Counted from the first letter of the stretch, positions 17,597-28,853 are shown. The stretch is 64,000 bases of DNA from Skermanella rosea (GCF_016806835.2 NZ_CP086111.1:427501-491500), one strand, 5' to 3'. The notes: generated by a model not told the origin, from the letters alone. A program made the numbers and translations.

Positions 17597-18898
17597 TTAC
17601 CGGAGCTGGAGCAGTTCGGTCAGCATCTGGTCGGCGGTGCTGATGATCTTGGTGCCGGCCGAGTAGGCCCGCTGGGTCACGATCATGCGCGAGAACTCGT
17701 CGGCCAGGTCCACGTTGGAGGCTTCCAGGGAGGATGTCGCGATCTTGCCCGCCCCGGCGGAGCCGGCCTCGCGCAGGTTGTAGGCGCCGCTCTGGCTGGT
17801 CTGGATATAGACGTTGCCGCTGCGCTCCTGCAGGCCGTTGGGGTTCGTGAAGGTGGCGACCGGCACCCGCGCCAGGTTTTGGGTCAGGCCGTTGCTGAAG
17901 CTGGCGACCACGTTGCCGTCGGCGTCGATCGAGATGCCGGTCCGCAGCCCGAGTTCGGCGCCGTCCTGGTTGATCGTGCCGACGCTGTAGTCCGACGCGG
18001 ACTGGGTGAAGCCCGTGATGTCGATCGTGATGTCCTGGGTGGCGTCGGAGTTGTTGGCCCAGTCGATGTCGGTCAGGTTCAGCTGCAGGTTGCCATCCGG
18101 GTCGCCGGCCGGGTCGAGCACCATGTCGGTCGGGTTGGCCGCCTGGGTGGCAACGGCGTCGATCTTGCCGTTGGTCCCGAACACAAGGGTCATGGACGTG
18201 GTCGGGGTCGCCAGCGTGCCGCCGGCCGGGTCGCTGATGTCGAGGGTCCAGGTGTTCGCGGTGGTGGTCGCCGTGAAGTCGAGCGCCAGCTGCTGCGCTT
18301 GGCCGAGCGAGTCGTAGACGGTCATGCTGCGGCTGAAGTGCGGGCCGGCCAGCGCGGTGTTCTGGCGCGCGTCCAGGTTCAGCACCACGTCCGCCTGGGT
18401 GGTCTGCTTGGTCCGGCCGGACTCGAAGCCGACGCTGACCGGGGTGAGGCTGGCCACGTCGGCGGTGGCGTTCACCAGTTCGCCGTCGTCGCCGATCTCC
18501 CAGCCCATCAGGTAGTAGCCGTTGGAATTCCGCAGGAAGCCGTTCTCGTCCTCCGAGAAGGAGCCGGCGCGGGTATAGAGCGTCTCCTGCGTGCTGCTGC
18601 CGTTCGGGCTCGCCTGGACCACGAAGAAGCCCGAGCCGGAGATCGCGACGTCGGTGGACGACGCGCTCTGCTGCAGGATGCCCTGCTGGTTGACCGTCTG
18701 CTCGGTCGAGGCGCGCACGCCGCCGGGCGAGTACACCGTGCTGCGGCTGGCCTGGGTGACCAGGCTGGAGAAGGCCGCCTCGTTCCGCTTGTAGCCGACG
18801 GTGTTCACGTTGGAGATGTTGTTGGCGATCATGCTCATCGACTGGCTCTGCGCGCTCAGGGCGGAAACGCCGGTGAAGAGGGATCCGAACAGGCTCAT
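17597..18898 (-). CDS. flgE: Flagellar hook protein FlgE
   Basis: 433 residues. The N-terminus has the rod/hook motif MIANNISNVNTVGYKRNEAAF and the C-terminus the FlgE pattern VDLADEFSRMIVTQRAYSA and KIISTADQMLTELLQ. It polymerises into the hook that joins motor and filament. It is third in the fliK-flgD-flgE operon behind the sigma-54 promoter at 21584. The central region is Thr/Asp-rich and of common length. Confidence 0.95.
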   Translation of the reverse strand: MSLFGSLFTGVSALSAQSQSMSMIANNISNVNTVGYKRNEAAFSSLVTQASRSTVYSPGGVRASTEQTVNQQGILQQSASSTDVAISGSGFFVVQASPNGSSTQETLYTRAGSFSEDENGFLRNSNGYYLMGWEIGDDGELVNATADVASLTPVSVGFESGRTKQTTQADVVLNLDARQNTALAGPHFSRSMTVYDSLGQAQQLALDFTATTTANTWTLDISDPAGGTLATPTTSMTLVFGTNGKIDAVATQAANPTDMVLDPAGDPDGNLQLNLTDIDWANNSDATQDITIDITGFTQSASDYSVGTINQDGAELGLRTGISIDADGNVVASFSNGLTQNLARVPVATFTNPNGLQERSGNVYIQTSQSGAYNLREAGSAGAGKIATSSLEASNVDLADEFSRMIVTQRAYSAGTKIISTADQMLTELLQLR

Positions 18899-18988
18899 GA
18901 TACTCTCCTTGGTCTTTGCGGCGGCCTGCTACGCCTGGGCGGAGGCCGGAAGGGAATGGGTCGGGCGAAGGGCTGGGCAGGCGGTGGG

Positions 18989-19681
18989 TCAGGCGGCCGC
19001 GGCGGCCGGCTGGCGGGCGGAAACCACGTCCTCCATCCTGATCGGCACGTTGCCCATCAGCAGGGTGGTGTTGCCGTTGCCCGACTCGATGCCGGAAACG
19101 CGGCCGTAGACGGAGGTCTTGGCGGTAAGCATCTTGCCGTCGGCGTTGGGCGCCACCACCGAGAGGGTGTAGTTGCCGGCGGGCGCCGCGGAGCCGTCGT
19201 TCTTCTTGCCGTCCCAGGTCAGTTCCTGGCGGCTGGCCGAGCGCGACCCCTCGAGGGTCCGGACCACGACGCCCTTCTCGTTCTTGATCTGTATCCTCGT
19301 GGAGGTGGCGGTCTCGGGCAGGGTGTAGGACATCCTGGCCGTGCTCCCGTCGAACGTGAAGGCGCTGCCGCTGGCCTCGACATCGAGCCCGATGAACCCG
19401 AGCGACGCCTGGGTCTGGTTGTTGGTCTGCATGGTCAGCAGCTTCTCCAGCTTGTCGTTCTGGCTGATCTGCTGCTCGACCTGGCTGAACTGCACCAGCT
19501 GGTTGGTGAACTCGGTCGACTCCATCGGCGACAGCGGGTCCTGGTTCTGCATCTGGGTGGTCAGCAGCTTGAGGAAGCTGTCATAGTCCTGGGTCAGCTT
19601 GGCGCGGGAGGCCTCGGTCTTCGTGGTGGCCGCGGCAGTCGTCTGGGCCGCGGTCTGGGCGGTGCTGTTGATCGTCGTCAT
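18989..19681 (-). CDS. flgD: Flagellar hook assembly (scaffold) protein FlgD
   Basis: 230 residues. The conserved FlgD N-terminal part (DYDSFLKLLTTQMQNQDPL, ESTEFTNQLVQFSQVEQQ) is followed by the Ig-like/tudor region with YTLPETATSTRIQIKNEKG and LTWDGKKNDGSAAPAGNY. It caps the growing hook and is removed after assembly. AGGAGAA ribosome site. It lies 20 bases after fliK in the same operon. Confidence 0.95.
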   Translation of the reverse strand: MTTINSTAQTAAQTTAAATTKTEASRAKLTQDYDSFLKLLTTQMQNQDPLSPMESTEFTNQLVQFSQVEQQISQNDKLEKLLTMQTNNQTQASLGFIGLDVEASGSAFTFDGSTARMSYTLPETATSTRIQIKNEKGVVVRTLEGSRSASRQELTWDGKKNDGSAAPAGNYTLSVVAPNADGKMLTAKTSVYGRVSGIESGNGNTTLLMGNVPIRMEDVVSARQPAAAAA

Positions 19682-19701
19682 GGTCGTTCTCCTGCTCGCG
19701 C

Positions 19702-21552
19702 TCAGATGCGGATGTCGAGACGGCTGCGGCTGGCGCCGCCGGGCTTGTACTGGGTCGCGGTGGCGGCCGCTAAACTGAGATCTTCCTCGATCCCGCCGAA
19801 ATTCCTGCCCCGGTGGTCGGCCGGCTGGGTGTAGCCGGCGAACTGGCGCTGGTTGCCTCCCTGTCCCTTCAGGTCGAAGCTCAGGCTGCCCGCGTCGGTC
19901 CGCAGGCCGGCGTCGGCCAGGGCGCGCTCCAGCGTGCGCTGGTCCTTCTGGAGCATCTCCAGGGTCTCCGGACGTTCTGCCCGGATCGAGGCCTTCACCC
20001 GGCCGTCGGCCCCGAAGTCCAGCTTGACCTCGACGTTGCCCAACTCGACCGGCTTCAGGTTGATCACCATCTGGTCGATCCGGCCTGCCGCCGCCTTGCC
20101 GATCTGGACCGAGACCTGCTCGGCCGGCGTATGGGGCATCGGGCTCCGGGCATGGCCGAGGGCGGTGCGGTCCACCGCCTCGCTCTCCGCCGGGCCGCGG
20201 CCGGGAGCCTGAACCGCCAGGGCGGGATCGGCCTCCGGCTCCGCCGGCGCGGCATTGCCGTTGCCGGCGGCGGCGAGGACCTCTTCGAAGCTGCCGGCGT
20301 CCTTGGCGCCGCGTTCCCCGACCAGGCGGCCGCCGTCGGCCGGGTTCGCCGCGGGGCCGGTGACCGGGCCGGCGACCGGGCGGGCTTCCGCGGCATCCGC
20401 CGTCTCGGTGTCGGCGGCAGCGGAGGGCGCGGCGTCGGGAACGCTGCCGGCGTGCTGCTGGGCGGCCCGCTCGTGGCGGTCGGCCTGGCGCGCCGCCTGG
20501 CGGCTGCCGTGCCCGTCGCCCTGGTCCGCGTCTTCGGACATCGGGTCGCCGCCGGCCGGGTCGTCCGACGCCGTCGCGGCGGCGATCCCGGCGCCGTCCG
20601 CCGTGGTTGCGTCCAGCGGAGCTTCCGCGGTCTCCGGCCGGTTCGCGGCCGGGGTGGCCGGGACGACCTGGGCGGCCGGGCGCTCAGCCTGCGGCTGCGG
20701 CTGCGGCTGCGACACCATTGTTTCGCGGGCGGGCGGTGCGGCCGTCTCCGGCTGGCGCTCCGTCCTTGCCGGCTGCTGCGCGGCCGGGTCGCGGGGTGCC
20801 GGGGTGCGAACCACCTGGACCGTGGCCGGCGCCTCGGCGTCGACGCCGCCAATGGCGCCGGCTTCCAGCGGGGCGGTCCTGCCGCGGTCCTGCTCCGGCT
20901 TCGGCTGCACGGCCTCGGCTTGGGGCTGCGCCCTCGTCTCGGCCTGCGGCGCGGGGTGGGCGCCGGCCTGGAGTCTGGCCTTTCCTTCCTCGACCAGCTT
21001 CGCCAGGACCTCCTCGTCCAGCGGCGCGTCGCCCTCCTGGGCACCCGCGTCCGCCGCCGCGGCATTCTCGTCGGCGTCCCGGCCGTCCTGGCCCGGCAGC
21101 GGCGCCATGCCCTTGACGGGGGCTTCGGGGCGCTGGGCCGGTGGCATGGGGAACATGCCGGGCAGGGCGGGCGGCAGCGGATCGGTGCCGGACGCATCCG
21201 CCGGGGGAGCCGGGACGCCGGCGGCGGCGGAGAGACCGCCGGTCGCGGCGCCGGCCTCGGCCGGCAGCTGCTGCTGCGGCACCACCAGGTTGGAGAACAG
21301 GCCCGGCGCGATCAGGTTGAGCAGGCCGTCCGGCACGGTGCCGGCATCCTGGTCGGTCGTGCCGGCCTCTTCCACGGTGGCCCCGGCTTCCGGGGGAAGC
21401 TGCGGGGCGGCGGCTTGGGGAGTCATGAAGTTGGCGACCAGGGCGAGGAAGCCGCCGTCCGCGGTCCCGCCGGCCGCGGGAGCCGCGGCGGTCGCGCCGG
21501 CGCTCCCGGTTGATGCCGCCTGGGGCATCGTTATGGTCTGGGTGATCTCCAC
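19702..21552 (-). CDS. fliK: Flagellar hook-length control protein FliK
   Basis: 616 residues. A long low-complexity Ala/Pro/Gln-rich N-terminal ruler is followed by the conserved C-terminal domain (~480-570) with INLKPVELGNVEVKLDFG and QRTLERALADAGLRTDAGS. FliK measures the hook and switches export specificity through FlhB. The start is a GTG with GAGG five bases upstream. First gene of fliK-flgD-flgE. Confidence 0.9.
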   Translation of the reverse strand: MEITQTITMPQAASTGSAGATAAAPAAGGTADGGFLALVANFMTPQAAAPQLPPEAGATVEEAGTTDQDAGTVPDGLLNLIAPGLFSNLVVPQQQLPAEAGAATGGLSAAAGVPAPPADASGTDPLPPALPGMFPMPPAQRPEAPVKGMAPLPGQDGRDADENAAAADAGAQEGDAPLDEEVLAKLVEEGKARLQAGAHPAPQAETRAQPQAEAVQPKPEQDRGRTAPLEAGAIGGVDAEAPATVQVVRTPAPRDPAAQQPARTERQPETAAPPARETMVSQPQPQPQAERPAAQVVPATPAANRPETAEAPLDATTADGAGIAAATASDDPAGGDPMSEDADQGDGHGSRQAARQADRHERAAQQHAGSVPDAAPSAAADTETADAAEARPVAGPVTGPAANPADGGRLVGERGAKDAGSFEEVLAAAGNGNAAPAEPEADPALAVQAPGRGPAESEAVDRTALGHARSPMPHTPAEQVSVQIGKAAAGRIDQMVINLKPVELGNVEVKLDFGADGRVKASIRAERPETLEMLQKDQRTLERALADAGLRTDAGSLSFDLKGQGGNQRQFAGYTQPADHRGRNFGGIEEDLSLAAATATQYKPGGASRSRLDIRI

Positions 21553-21583
21553 GGCATCCTCGCTGGCTGTACGGGATCCAGTA

Positions 21584-21602
21584 AAGCAAGCCGCGGGCCA
21601 AA
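21584..21602 (-). promoter_or_regulatory. Sigma-54 promoter of fliK-flgD-flgE
   Basis: On the minus strand TTTGGCCCGCGGCTTGCTT: GG and GC separated by ten bases, almost the full consensus. The predicted start is ~20 bases before fliK. Upstream, at 21664-21681, a degenerate version of the ftr-like repeat (GGAAGATTTTGCC against GGCAGATTTTGCC at flgK) is present. Confidence 0.82.
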
Positions 21603-21777
21603 CGTTAGAGATTTGAAATTACTCGATATTCCAGCGGGTAGGCAATTGCCGGCCGGGGTGCCTCGGGAAGATTTTGCCCGGTACCCGGCAGGGCCTTCCC
21701 GGTGGAAACGACGGCGGGCGGGACGCCGCCCGGCATCCCGCCCGCCTGGCCCGGAAGCGTCGAGGCCCCGGGACCGT

Positions 21778-22221
21778 TCACAGCGTCGTGTTGACGGCGA
21801 CCGAGAGCGCCTGCGGCGCCCTACCGGTCGGGTACCGGGCGCTCGGCTTGCCGTAGCCCGCGACCGAGTGCTGCTGCCGGTTCTGCTTGGTCACGTCCAC
21901 GACCATGTCGATCACCCGCTTGGTGGCCTCCTCGGCGGTCTTCAGCGCTGCCAGGTTGGCCTCCGCGATAGCGTTCAGCCGGTTCCACAGCGACTCCAGG
22001 CGCTGCCGGAGCGCCAAGTCGACGCCGGCCACTACCGCCTTGTTGTGCTTAAGCACCTTGAGCTGGTGGTCCAGCCGGCCGGCCAGCGCGGTCTTCGCGT
22101 CGCCCAGCCCGGCGACCTCCTCCAGCCGGCTGGCCTTCACCGCCTCCGTCTCCCGCTCCAGCAGGGTGGCATAGGCTTCCATCGTCTCGCAGGTCTGGCA
22201 AACCGCGGTCGCTGCTTCCAT
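21778..22221 (-). CDS. flgN: FlgN-family export chaperone
   Basis: 147 residues, mostly helical, with the FlgN-like pattern MEAYATLLERETEAVKASRLEEV near the N-terminus and LGDAKTALAGRLDHQLKVL after it (quoted in part). FlgN holds FlgK and FlgL for export and would partner the flgK-flgL genes in this window. It lies three bases after flgJ, at the end of flgI-flgJ-flgN. The C-terminal ~35 residues are unstructured. FlgN proteins are poorly conserved, so the call is moderate. Confidence 0.75.
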   Translation of the reverse strand: MEAATAVCQTCETMEAYATLLERETEAVKASRLEEVAGLGDAKTALAGRLDHQLKVLKHNKAVVAGVDLALRQRLESLWNRLNAIAEANLAALKTAEEATKRVIDMVVDVTKQNRQQHSVAGYGKPSARYPTGRAPQALSVAVNTTL

Positions 22222-22224
22222 GAT

Positions 22225-22557
22225 TCAAACCTCCTGCATCTTCAGCATGGCCTGCTTCACCTGGTCGGCGATGCCGAGCTGGCCGCTCTGCGTGATCATC
22301 TTGCCGTACTCGTTGATCATCAGGCCGCGGAACATCTCCTCGCCGTTGCCGCCGCCGAAATATCCGTCGGTCTCGATGCCCTGCCACATCTGGCTTAGCA
22401 TCTGGGACACGAACTGCGCCTCGAACTCGCCGGCGGCCTTGGCGACCGCCTTGTCGTCCGCCCCGGCCCGGGGGCGGCCCACGGGAGCAGGGTTCGTCAG
22501 GCCGCCGGTCGCCAGGCCCGCGGAGGCGAGGGCCGGAGGGGTCAGGGTGCCGTCCAT
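22225..22557 (-). CDS. flgJ: Rod-binding protein (FlgJ N-terminal domain only)
   Basis: 110 residues. The FlgJ_N rod-binding motif AAGEFEAQFVSQMLSQMWQG and GGNGEEMFRGLMINEYGK is present, but there is no muramidase domain, as usual in alphaproteobacteria. The ATG at 22557 overlaps the flgI stop (TGATG), indicating translational coupling; a GTG one codon earlier is also in frame. Confidence 0.9.
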   Translation of the reverse strand: MDGTLTPPALASAGLATGGLTNPAPVGRPRAGADDKAVAKAAGEFEAQFVSQMLSQMWQGIETDGYFGGGNGEEMFRGLMINEYGKMITQSGQLGIADQVKQAMLKMQEV

Positions 22558-23729
22558 CACATCACCTCGATTTCGGCCTGCAGCGCGCCGGCCGCCTTGA
22601 TCGACTGCAGGATGCTGATCATGTCGCGGGGGCCGATGCCCAGGGCGTTCAGGCTCTCGACCAGTTCCTGCAGGCTGACGCCGTTGGACATGATCGCCAG
22701 CCGGTTGTTCGACTGCTCGTCGACCTGGATGTTGGTCTGCGGGGTCACCACGGTCTGGCCGGCGGCCAGGGGATTGGGCTGGGACACCTGCGGGGTTTCC
22801 GTGATGCGGATGGTCAGGTTGCCCTGGGCGATCGCCACCGTGCTGATCCGGACGTTCTCGCCCATCACGATCACGCCCGACTTCTCGTCGATCACCACGC
22901 GGGCCGGCTGGTCGGGGGTGACGCGGAGCTGCTCGATCTCCGTCATCAGGCCGACGATGTCGCCGCGCCGCATCTGGGGCACCGTCACGACCACGGCGGA
23001 CGGGTCGGTCGCCCGCGCCGTGTTCGCCCCGTACACCCCGTTGATCGCCTGGGCGACCCGCTGCGCGGTGGTGAAGTCGGGGTTGCGCAGCGACAGCCGC
23101 AGGACAGGCAGTTCCGCCAGGGAGAACTCGATCTCCCGCTCGACGATGGCGCCGGCGGAGATCCGGCCCGAGGTCGGCACGCCGCGGGTGACCGAGGCGC
23201 CCTGGCCGGCCGCGCTGAAGCCGCTGACCGCCAGCGGCCCCTGGGCCACCGCGTAGACCTCGCCGTCGGCGCCCAGCATCGGGGTGACCAGCAGGGTCCC
23301 GCCGAGCAGGCTCTTGGCGTCGCCGAGCGCCGACACGACGGCGTCGATCCGGCTGCCCTGGGCCGCGAAGGCGGGCAGGGTGCCGGTCACCATCACCGCG
23401 GCGACGTTGCGGGTCTTCATGGACTGCCCGCGGGTATTGACGCCCAGCCGCTCCAGCATGCCGATCAGGCTCTGCTCGGTGAAGGGCGAGTTGTTGAGGC
23501 TGTCGCCGGTGCCGTTCAGCCCGACCACCAGGCCGTAGCCGATCAGCATGTTCTCGCGCACCCCCTCGACGTCGACGATGTCCTTGATGCGCGAGTTGGC
23601 CAGGGCCGGGCCGGCGACCGCCACGACGACGGCCGCGATGCCCAGCGCCAGGACGGCGCGGGCCGCATGCCGGAGACGGGCCCGGAGCGGCGTCCGAGTC
23701 GCGGCTTCTTGGAGGGGGAACGGGGTCAT
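22557..23729 (-). CDS. flgI: Flagellar P-ring protein FlgI
   Basis: 390 residues with a signal peptide (AVLALGIAAVVVAVAGPALA) followed directly by SRIKDIVDVEGVRENMLIGY, the FlgI N-terminus. GLVVGLNGTGDSLNNSPFT and the C-terminal ALGIGPRDMISILQSIKAAG are diagnostic. It forms the periplasmic ring in the peptidoglycan layer. First gene of flgI-flgJ-flgN with its own sigma-54 promoter. Confidence 0.97.
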   Translation of the reverse strand: MTPFPLQEAATRTPLRARLRHAARAVLALGIAAVVVAVAGPALANSRIKDIVDVEGVRENMLIGYGLVVGLNGTGDSLNNSPFTEQSLIGMLERLGVNTRGQSMKTRNVAAVMVTGTLPAFAAQGSRIDAVVSALGDAKSLLGGTLLVTPMLGADGEVYAVAQGPLAVSGFSAAGQGASVTRGVPTSGRISAGAIVEREIEFSLAELPVLRLSLRNPDFTTAQRVAQAINGVYGANTARATDPSAVVVTVPQMRRGDIVGLMTEIEQLRVTPDQPARVVIDEKSGVIVMGENVRISTVAIAQGNLTIRITETPQVSQPNPLAAGQTVVTPQTNIQVDEQSNNRLAIMSNGVSLQELVESLNALGIGPRDMISILQSIKAAGALQAEIEVM

Positions 23730-23764
23730 GGCGGGTCGGCTCCTCTACTGGCGTCCCATTGCCT

Positions 23765-23781
23765 AGCGAATTGCGTGCCAG
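23765..23781 (-). promoter_or_regulatory. Sigma-54 promoter of flgI-flgJ-flgN
   Basis: On the minus strand CTGGCACGCAATTCGCT: a perfect -24 element CTGGCACG, ten-base spacing to GC, with TCGC instead of TTGC at -12. The predicted start is about 25 bases before the flgI ATG. Confidence 0.72.
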
Positions 23782-23834
23782 TCTCCGGAAACCCGCGCCG
23801 GCGCCGGAAGCGGCCCGGCCGCCGGACGGCCGCG

Positions 23835-23872
23835 CGGCAAGGAGTGCCGGTCCGTCCCGGCAATTCCTGCCG
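23835..23872. promoter_or_regulatory. Pair of putative FlbD (ftr-like) sites between flgI and fliX
   Basis: Two perfect copies of the palindrome: CGGCA-AGGAG-TGCCG at 23835-23849 and CGGCA-ATTCC-TGCCG at 23858-23872. They lie 55-90 bp upstream of the flgI sigma-54 promoter and just before the CtrA-type box of fliX. Confidence 0.7.
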
Positions 23873-23902
23873 ACCTCCGCCTCTGTGACCAGGCAATGCC
23901 CG

Positions 23903-23918
23903 TTAACCGGGTATTAAC
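23903..23918 (+). promoter_or_regulatory. CtrA-type box upstream of fliX
   Basis: TTAA-CCGGGTA-TTAAC, a perfect TTAA-N7-TTAAC match 47 bases before the fliX ATG. In Caulobacter fliX is an early flagellar gene under CtrA control, so this fits. Confidence 0.78.
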
Positions 23919-23964
23919 GCAGATCCGGTCACTCTTGGAAATCGGTATTGGAGCATTTGGTGCC

Positions 23965-24390
23965 ATGAAAGTCGAAGGTCCCGGTTCCCTGCGCAACAGC
24001 GGTGCGGCGAAACGCACCGGCCGTTCCGACGGCAGCCTGGCGAGCGCCTTCGCCCGCGCGCTGCACGGCACCGACGACGCGGCGGCTTCGGGAGTCAACG
24101 GCGCCCAGGCGGCCGGTGCGGTCAACCCGCTCCTTAACCTCCAGGAGGTGGAGGATTCGACCAGCGGCCCGTCTAAAGCGAAGGCCCGGGCGGAGGAGCT
24201 GCTGGACCGGCTGGACGAGATCAGGCACGCCCTGCTGTCGGGCGGCCTGCCGGAGTCGAAACTGAACGCCCTCCAACAGGTGGCCCAAAGCCACCGCGCG
24301 GAAGTCGACGATCCCCGTTTGGTGGAGATTTTGGACGAAATCGACCTTAGGGCGCAGGTCGAGCTTGCCAAGCTGTCGCCCAGAGGGTAG
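23965..24390 (+). CDS. fliX: Flagellar assembly regulator FliX
   Basis: 141 residues from the ATG at 23965 (MKVEGPGSLRNSGAAKRT, the usual FliX start). The second half has PLLNLQEVEDS, AEELLDRLDEIRHALLSGG and a terminal DEIDLRAQVELAKL. In Caulobacter FliX couples early flagellar assembly to activation of the sigma-54 regulator FlbD. Its divergent arrangement with flgI is the same as in other alphaproteobacteria. Confidence 0.9.
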   Translation: MKVEGPGSLRNSGAAKRTGRSDGSLASAFARALHGTDDAAASGVNGAQAAGAVNPLLNLQEVEDSTSGPSKAKARAEELLDRLDEIRHALLSGGLPESKLNALQQVAQSHRAEVDDPRLVEILDEIDLRAQVELAKLSPRG

Positions 24391-24527
24391 CTCATCCCCC
24401 CAGGATTTCGCCGCTTTTCCAAAGGCTTGTATCCGGTCGAGAAGCCCATCCGCGACGGTTGCGGTCGGGCTTGCCGATCCATATACTCCGCGCCGTTTCG
24501 GCAGCCATCCGGTTTGGGTGTTAGAGG

Positions 24528-24947
24528 ATGTCGTCACCGTTTCCGCCGCCTGACTATAGGCCGTCCGAGGACGAGCCTTTCATGAACCCTCAGATGACGG
24601 AGTATTTCCGTCGGAAGCTGCTGAAGTGGCGTTCGGAGCTCCTCCACGAGTCGGAGGAGACGCTGCAAAGCCTACAGGAAGGCGGGCTCCAGGAAGCCGA
24701 CATCGCCGACCGGGCTTCGCTCGAGACCGACCGTTCGCTTGAGCTGCGGACCCGCGACCGCGAGCGCAAGCTGATCTCCAAGATCGACGCCGCGCTGGAG
24801 CGGATCGAGGACGGAAGCTACGGCTACTGCGAGGAAACCGGGGAGCCGATCAGCATCCGGCGGCTGGAGGCGCGTCCCATCGCGACGCTCAGCCTGGAAG
24901 CCCAGGAAAGGCATGAACGGCTGGAACGTACCCACCGTGACGATTAG
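24528..24947 (+). CDS. dksA: RNA polymerase-binding transcription factor DksA
   Basis: 139 residues. A coiled-coil (TEYFRRKLLKWRSELLHESEE to LISKIDAALERI) is followed by the globular tip region DGSYGYCEETGEPISIRRLE and [16 protein letters not shown]. Only one of the four zinc-finger cysteines of the E. coli protein is present, as is typical for alphaproteobacterial DksA. It binds the RNA polymerase secondary channel and modulates rRNA and other promoters with ppGpp. Confidence 0.95.
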   Translation: MSSPFPPPDYRPSEDEPFMNPQMTEYFRRKLLKWRSELLHESEETLQSLQEGGLQEADIADRASLETDRSLELRTRDRERKLISKIDAALERIEDGSYGYCEETGEPISIRRLEARPIATLSLEAQERHERLERTHRDD

Positions 24948-25482
24948 CCGCCCGGTCCGCCGCCTCGTCGTATCCGTCCTGGCGCTCGCCGCATCGTGCC
25001 TGCCGGCCCTGGCCCAGGCGCCGGGCCAGGGGCGCGAGAGCGCCGTGCTGGAAGGCGTCAACATGGCGGTCGTGATGCCGGTCGACCTGGCCTCCAGCGC
25101 CGCCAACGCCGAATGCGGGCTGACCGAGCAGCTGGTCAACGATTCCATCCAGCTCACCGTCCAGTCCGCCGGCCTGCGGACCGAACTGCTGTCGCAGGCC
25201 CAGCCCTTCACCACGGTGACCCCGGGCGTCTACCTGATCCCGACGATCGCGACGCTGCGGGACAGCTCGTCCCTGTGCGTGACCTGGCTGAGCCTGAAGG
25301 CCCAGTCGGCGCATACCCTGACGCTTCCCTCGACCCAGCAGCGCAAGACGGTCCAGGTGCTCTACTGGGACCGCGGCATGCTGCTGAGCACGCCGCGCGG
25401 CAGCCATGCCGGCGCGGTCGCCGCCGGCCTCCGCCAGCTCGCCGCCGACTTCGGGGAGCAGTGGCGGCGCGACCAGCGCTGA
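24913..25482 (+). CDS. Exported hypothetical protein, 189 residues
   Basis: Not recognised. It has a clear signal peptide ([21 protein letters not shown]) and a mature part of ~155 residues with two cysteines (AECGL, SSLCVTW) that could form a disulphide. The start overlaps the end of dksA by 35 bases with AGGA five bases upstream; a GTG at 24937 is an alternative. The mature domain looks like a small periplasmic sandwich, without membrane segments. Confidence 0.75.
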   Translation: MNGWNVPTVTISRPVRRLVVSVLALAASCLPALAQAPGQGRESAVLEGVNMAVVMPVDLASSAANAECGLTEQLVNDSIQLTVQSAGLRTELLSQAQPFTTVTPGVYLIPTIATLRDSSSLCVTWLSLKAQSAHTLTLPSTQQRKTVQVLYWDRGMLLSTPRGSHAGAVAAGLRQLAADFGEQWRRDQR

Positions 25483-25595
25483 GCGGGGGTCCCGGATGCC
25501 GACCGGCCGGGCGGACCGGATCAAGTTCGCCCGTCAACAAATCGTGGTCTAGACTGTTGGATCCAGACCATCGATCCGCTGCTCCGGAAGCTCCC

Positions 25596-27641
<2,046 letters not shown>

Positions 27642-27768
27642 GCGGAAGGACTGCGGTCCGGAACAATCCGATAGGGTGACAATCTCAACGGCAACCGCCA
27701 TGATCCCCCGACATATCGGACCGGCAGGAACGGGTCCGACAAGTCTGCATAGTAGAGAGGGGACTGCC

Positions 27769-28758
27769 GTGAGCTTCATGACAAGAAAAAGCCGCCTGGC
27801 GATCGGGGCGATGCTCGGAGCGATCGCGCTCGGCACCACCGTCGCCATGGCCCAGGCGCCGGCCTTCTTCCGCATCGGGACGGGCGGCACCGCGGGAACC
27901 TACTATCCCGTGGGCGGCCTGATCGCCAACACGATCTCGGCGACCGGCGGCGGCGTGCCCGGACTGGTGGCGACCGCCGTGTCGTCCAACGGCTCCGTCG
28001 CCAACATCAGCGCCGTCAACGGCGGCTCGCTCGAGTCGGGCTTCTCGCAGTCCGACGTGGCCTACTGGGCCTATACCGGCACCGGCCTGTTCGAAGGCAA
28101 GGGCAAGATCGAGAACCTGCGCGCCATCGCCACCCTGTATCCCGAGACGATCCACCTCGTCGCGACCAAGGATTCCGGCATCAAGTCGGTCGCGGACCTC
28201 AAGGGCAAGCGGGTGTCGCTGGACGAGCCCGGGTCGGGCACGCTGGTCGATGCGCGGATCGTGCTCGGCGCCTACGGGCTGACCGAGAAGGACGTGAAGG
28301 CCGAGTATCTCAAGCCCGGCCCCGCGGGCGACCGCCTGCGCGACGGTGCGCTGGACGCCTATTTCTTCGTCGGCGGCTACCCGACCGGCGCCATTTCGGA
28401 ACTCGCGACCTCCAGCGGCATCACGCTGGTGCCGATCGCCGGCCCGCAGGCCGACAAGCTGCTGTCCGAGTACCAGTTCTTCTCCAAGGACACGGTGCCC
28501 GCCGGGACCTACCGCGACGTTCCGGAAACCCAGACCATCTCGGTCAACGCCCAGTGGGTGACCAGCGCCAAGCAGCCGGAGGAACTGGTCTACAACATCG
28601 TCAAGGCGATGTGGAGCGACAGCGCCCGCGCCGCCCTGGACGCCGGCCATGCCAAGGGCAAGCTGATCACCCTGGAGAATGCGACCAACGGCATCGCGAT
28701 CCCGCTGCATCCGGGTGCCGAGAAGTTCTACCGCGAGAAGGGCGTGCTGAAGCAGTAA
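27769..28758 (+). CDS. TAXI-family TRAP transporter solute-binding protein
   Basis: 329 residues from the GTG at 27769, preceded by GAGAGGGG with six bases spacing. The signal peptide (RLAIGAMLGAIALGTTVAMAQA) is followed by FFRIGTGGTAGTYYPVGG, the hallmark of TAXI proteins, and DLKGKRVSLDEPGSGT. It is the periplasmic ligand receptor for the permease encoded next. Ligands of such systems include dicarboxylates and amino acids; this one is unknown. Confidence 0.93.
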   Translation: MSFMTRKSRLAIGAMLGAIALGTTVAMAQAPAFFRIGTGGTAGTYYPVGGLIANTISATGGGVPGLVATAVSSNGSVANISAVNGGSLESGFSQSDVAYWAYTGTGLFEGKGKIENLRAIATLYPETIHLVATKDSGIKSVADLKGKRVSLDEPGSGTLVDARIVLGAYGLTEKDVKAEYLKPGPAGDRLRDGALDAYFFVGGYPTGAISELATSSGITLVPIAGPQADKLLSEYQFFSKDTVPAGTYRDVPETQTISVNAQWVTSAKQPEELVYNIVKAMWSDSARAALDAGHAKGKLITLENATNGIAIPLHPGAEKFYREKGVLKQ

Positions 28759-28765
28759 CCGCCCC

Positions 28766-28811
28766 GGACCCCGCCCTCGCCCTCATTCTCGTAGGGGGAG
28801 GGCGGGGGTCC
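28766..28811 (+). repeat. GC-rich hairpin between receptor and permease genes
   Basis: GGACCCCGCCCTC pairs with GAGGGCGGGGGTCC in a long, slightly bulged stem with no T-run. Such hairpins commonly protect the 3' end of highly expressed binding-protein mRNA and lower expression of the permease. Confidence 0.7.
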
Positions 28812-28853
28812 GTCCTGTTGGGATCCAATCGAAATCATGATTCTGGAATACCG

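Noticed and set aside
21638-21652. GGCAATTGCC palindrome upstream of fliK as a full FlbD-type site
   Set aside because: The spacing differs from the CGGCA-N5-TGCCG sites; only the neighbouring degenerate copy is mentioned.
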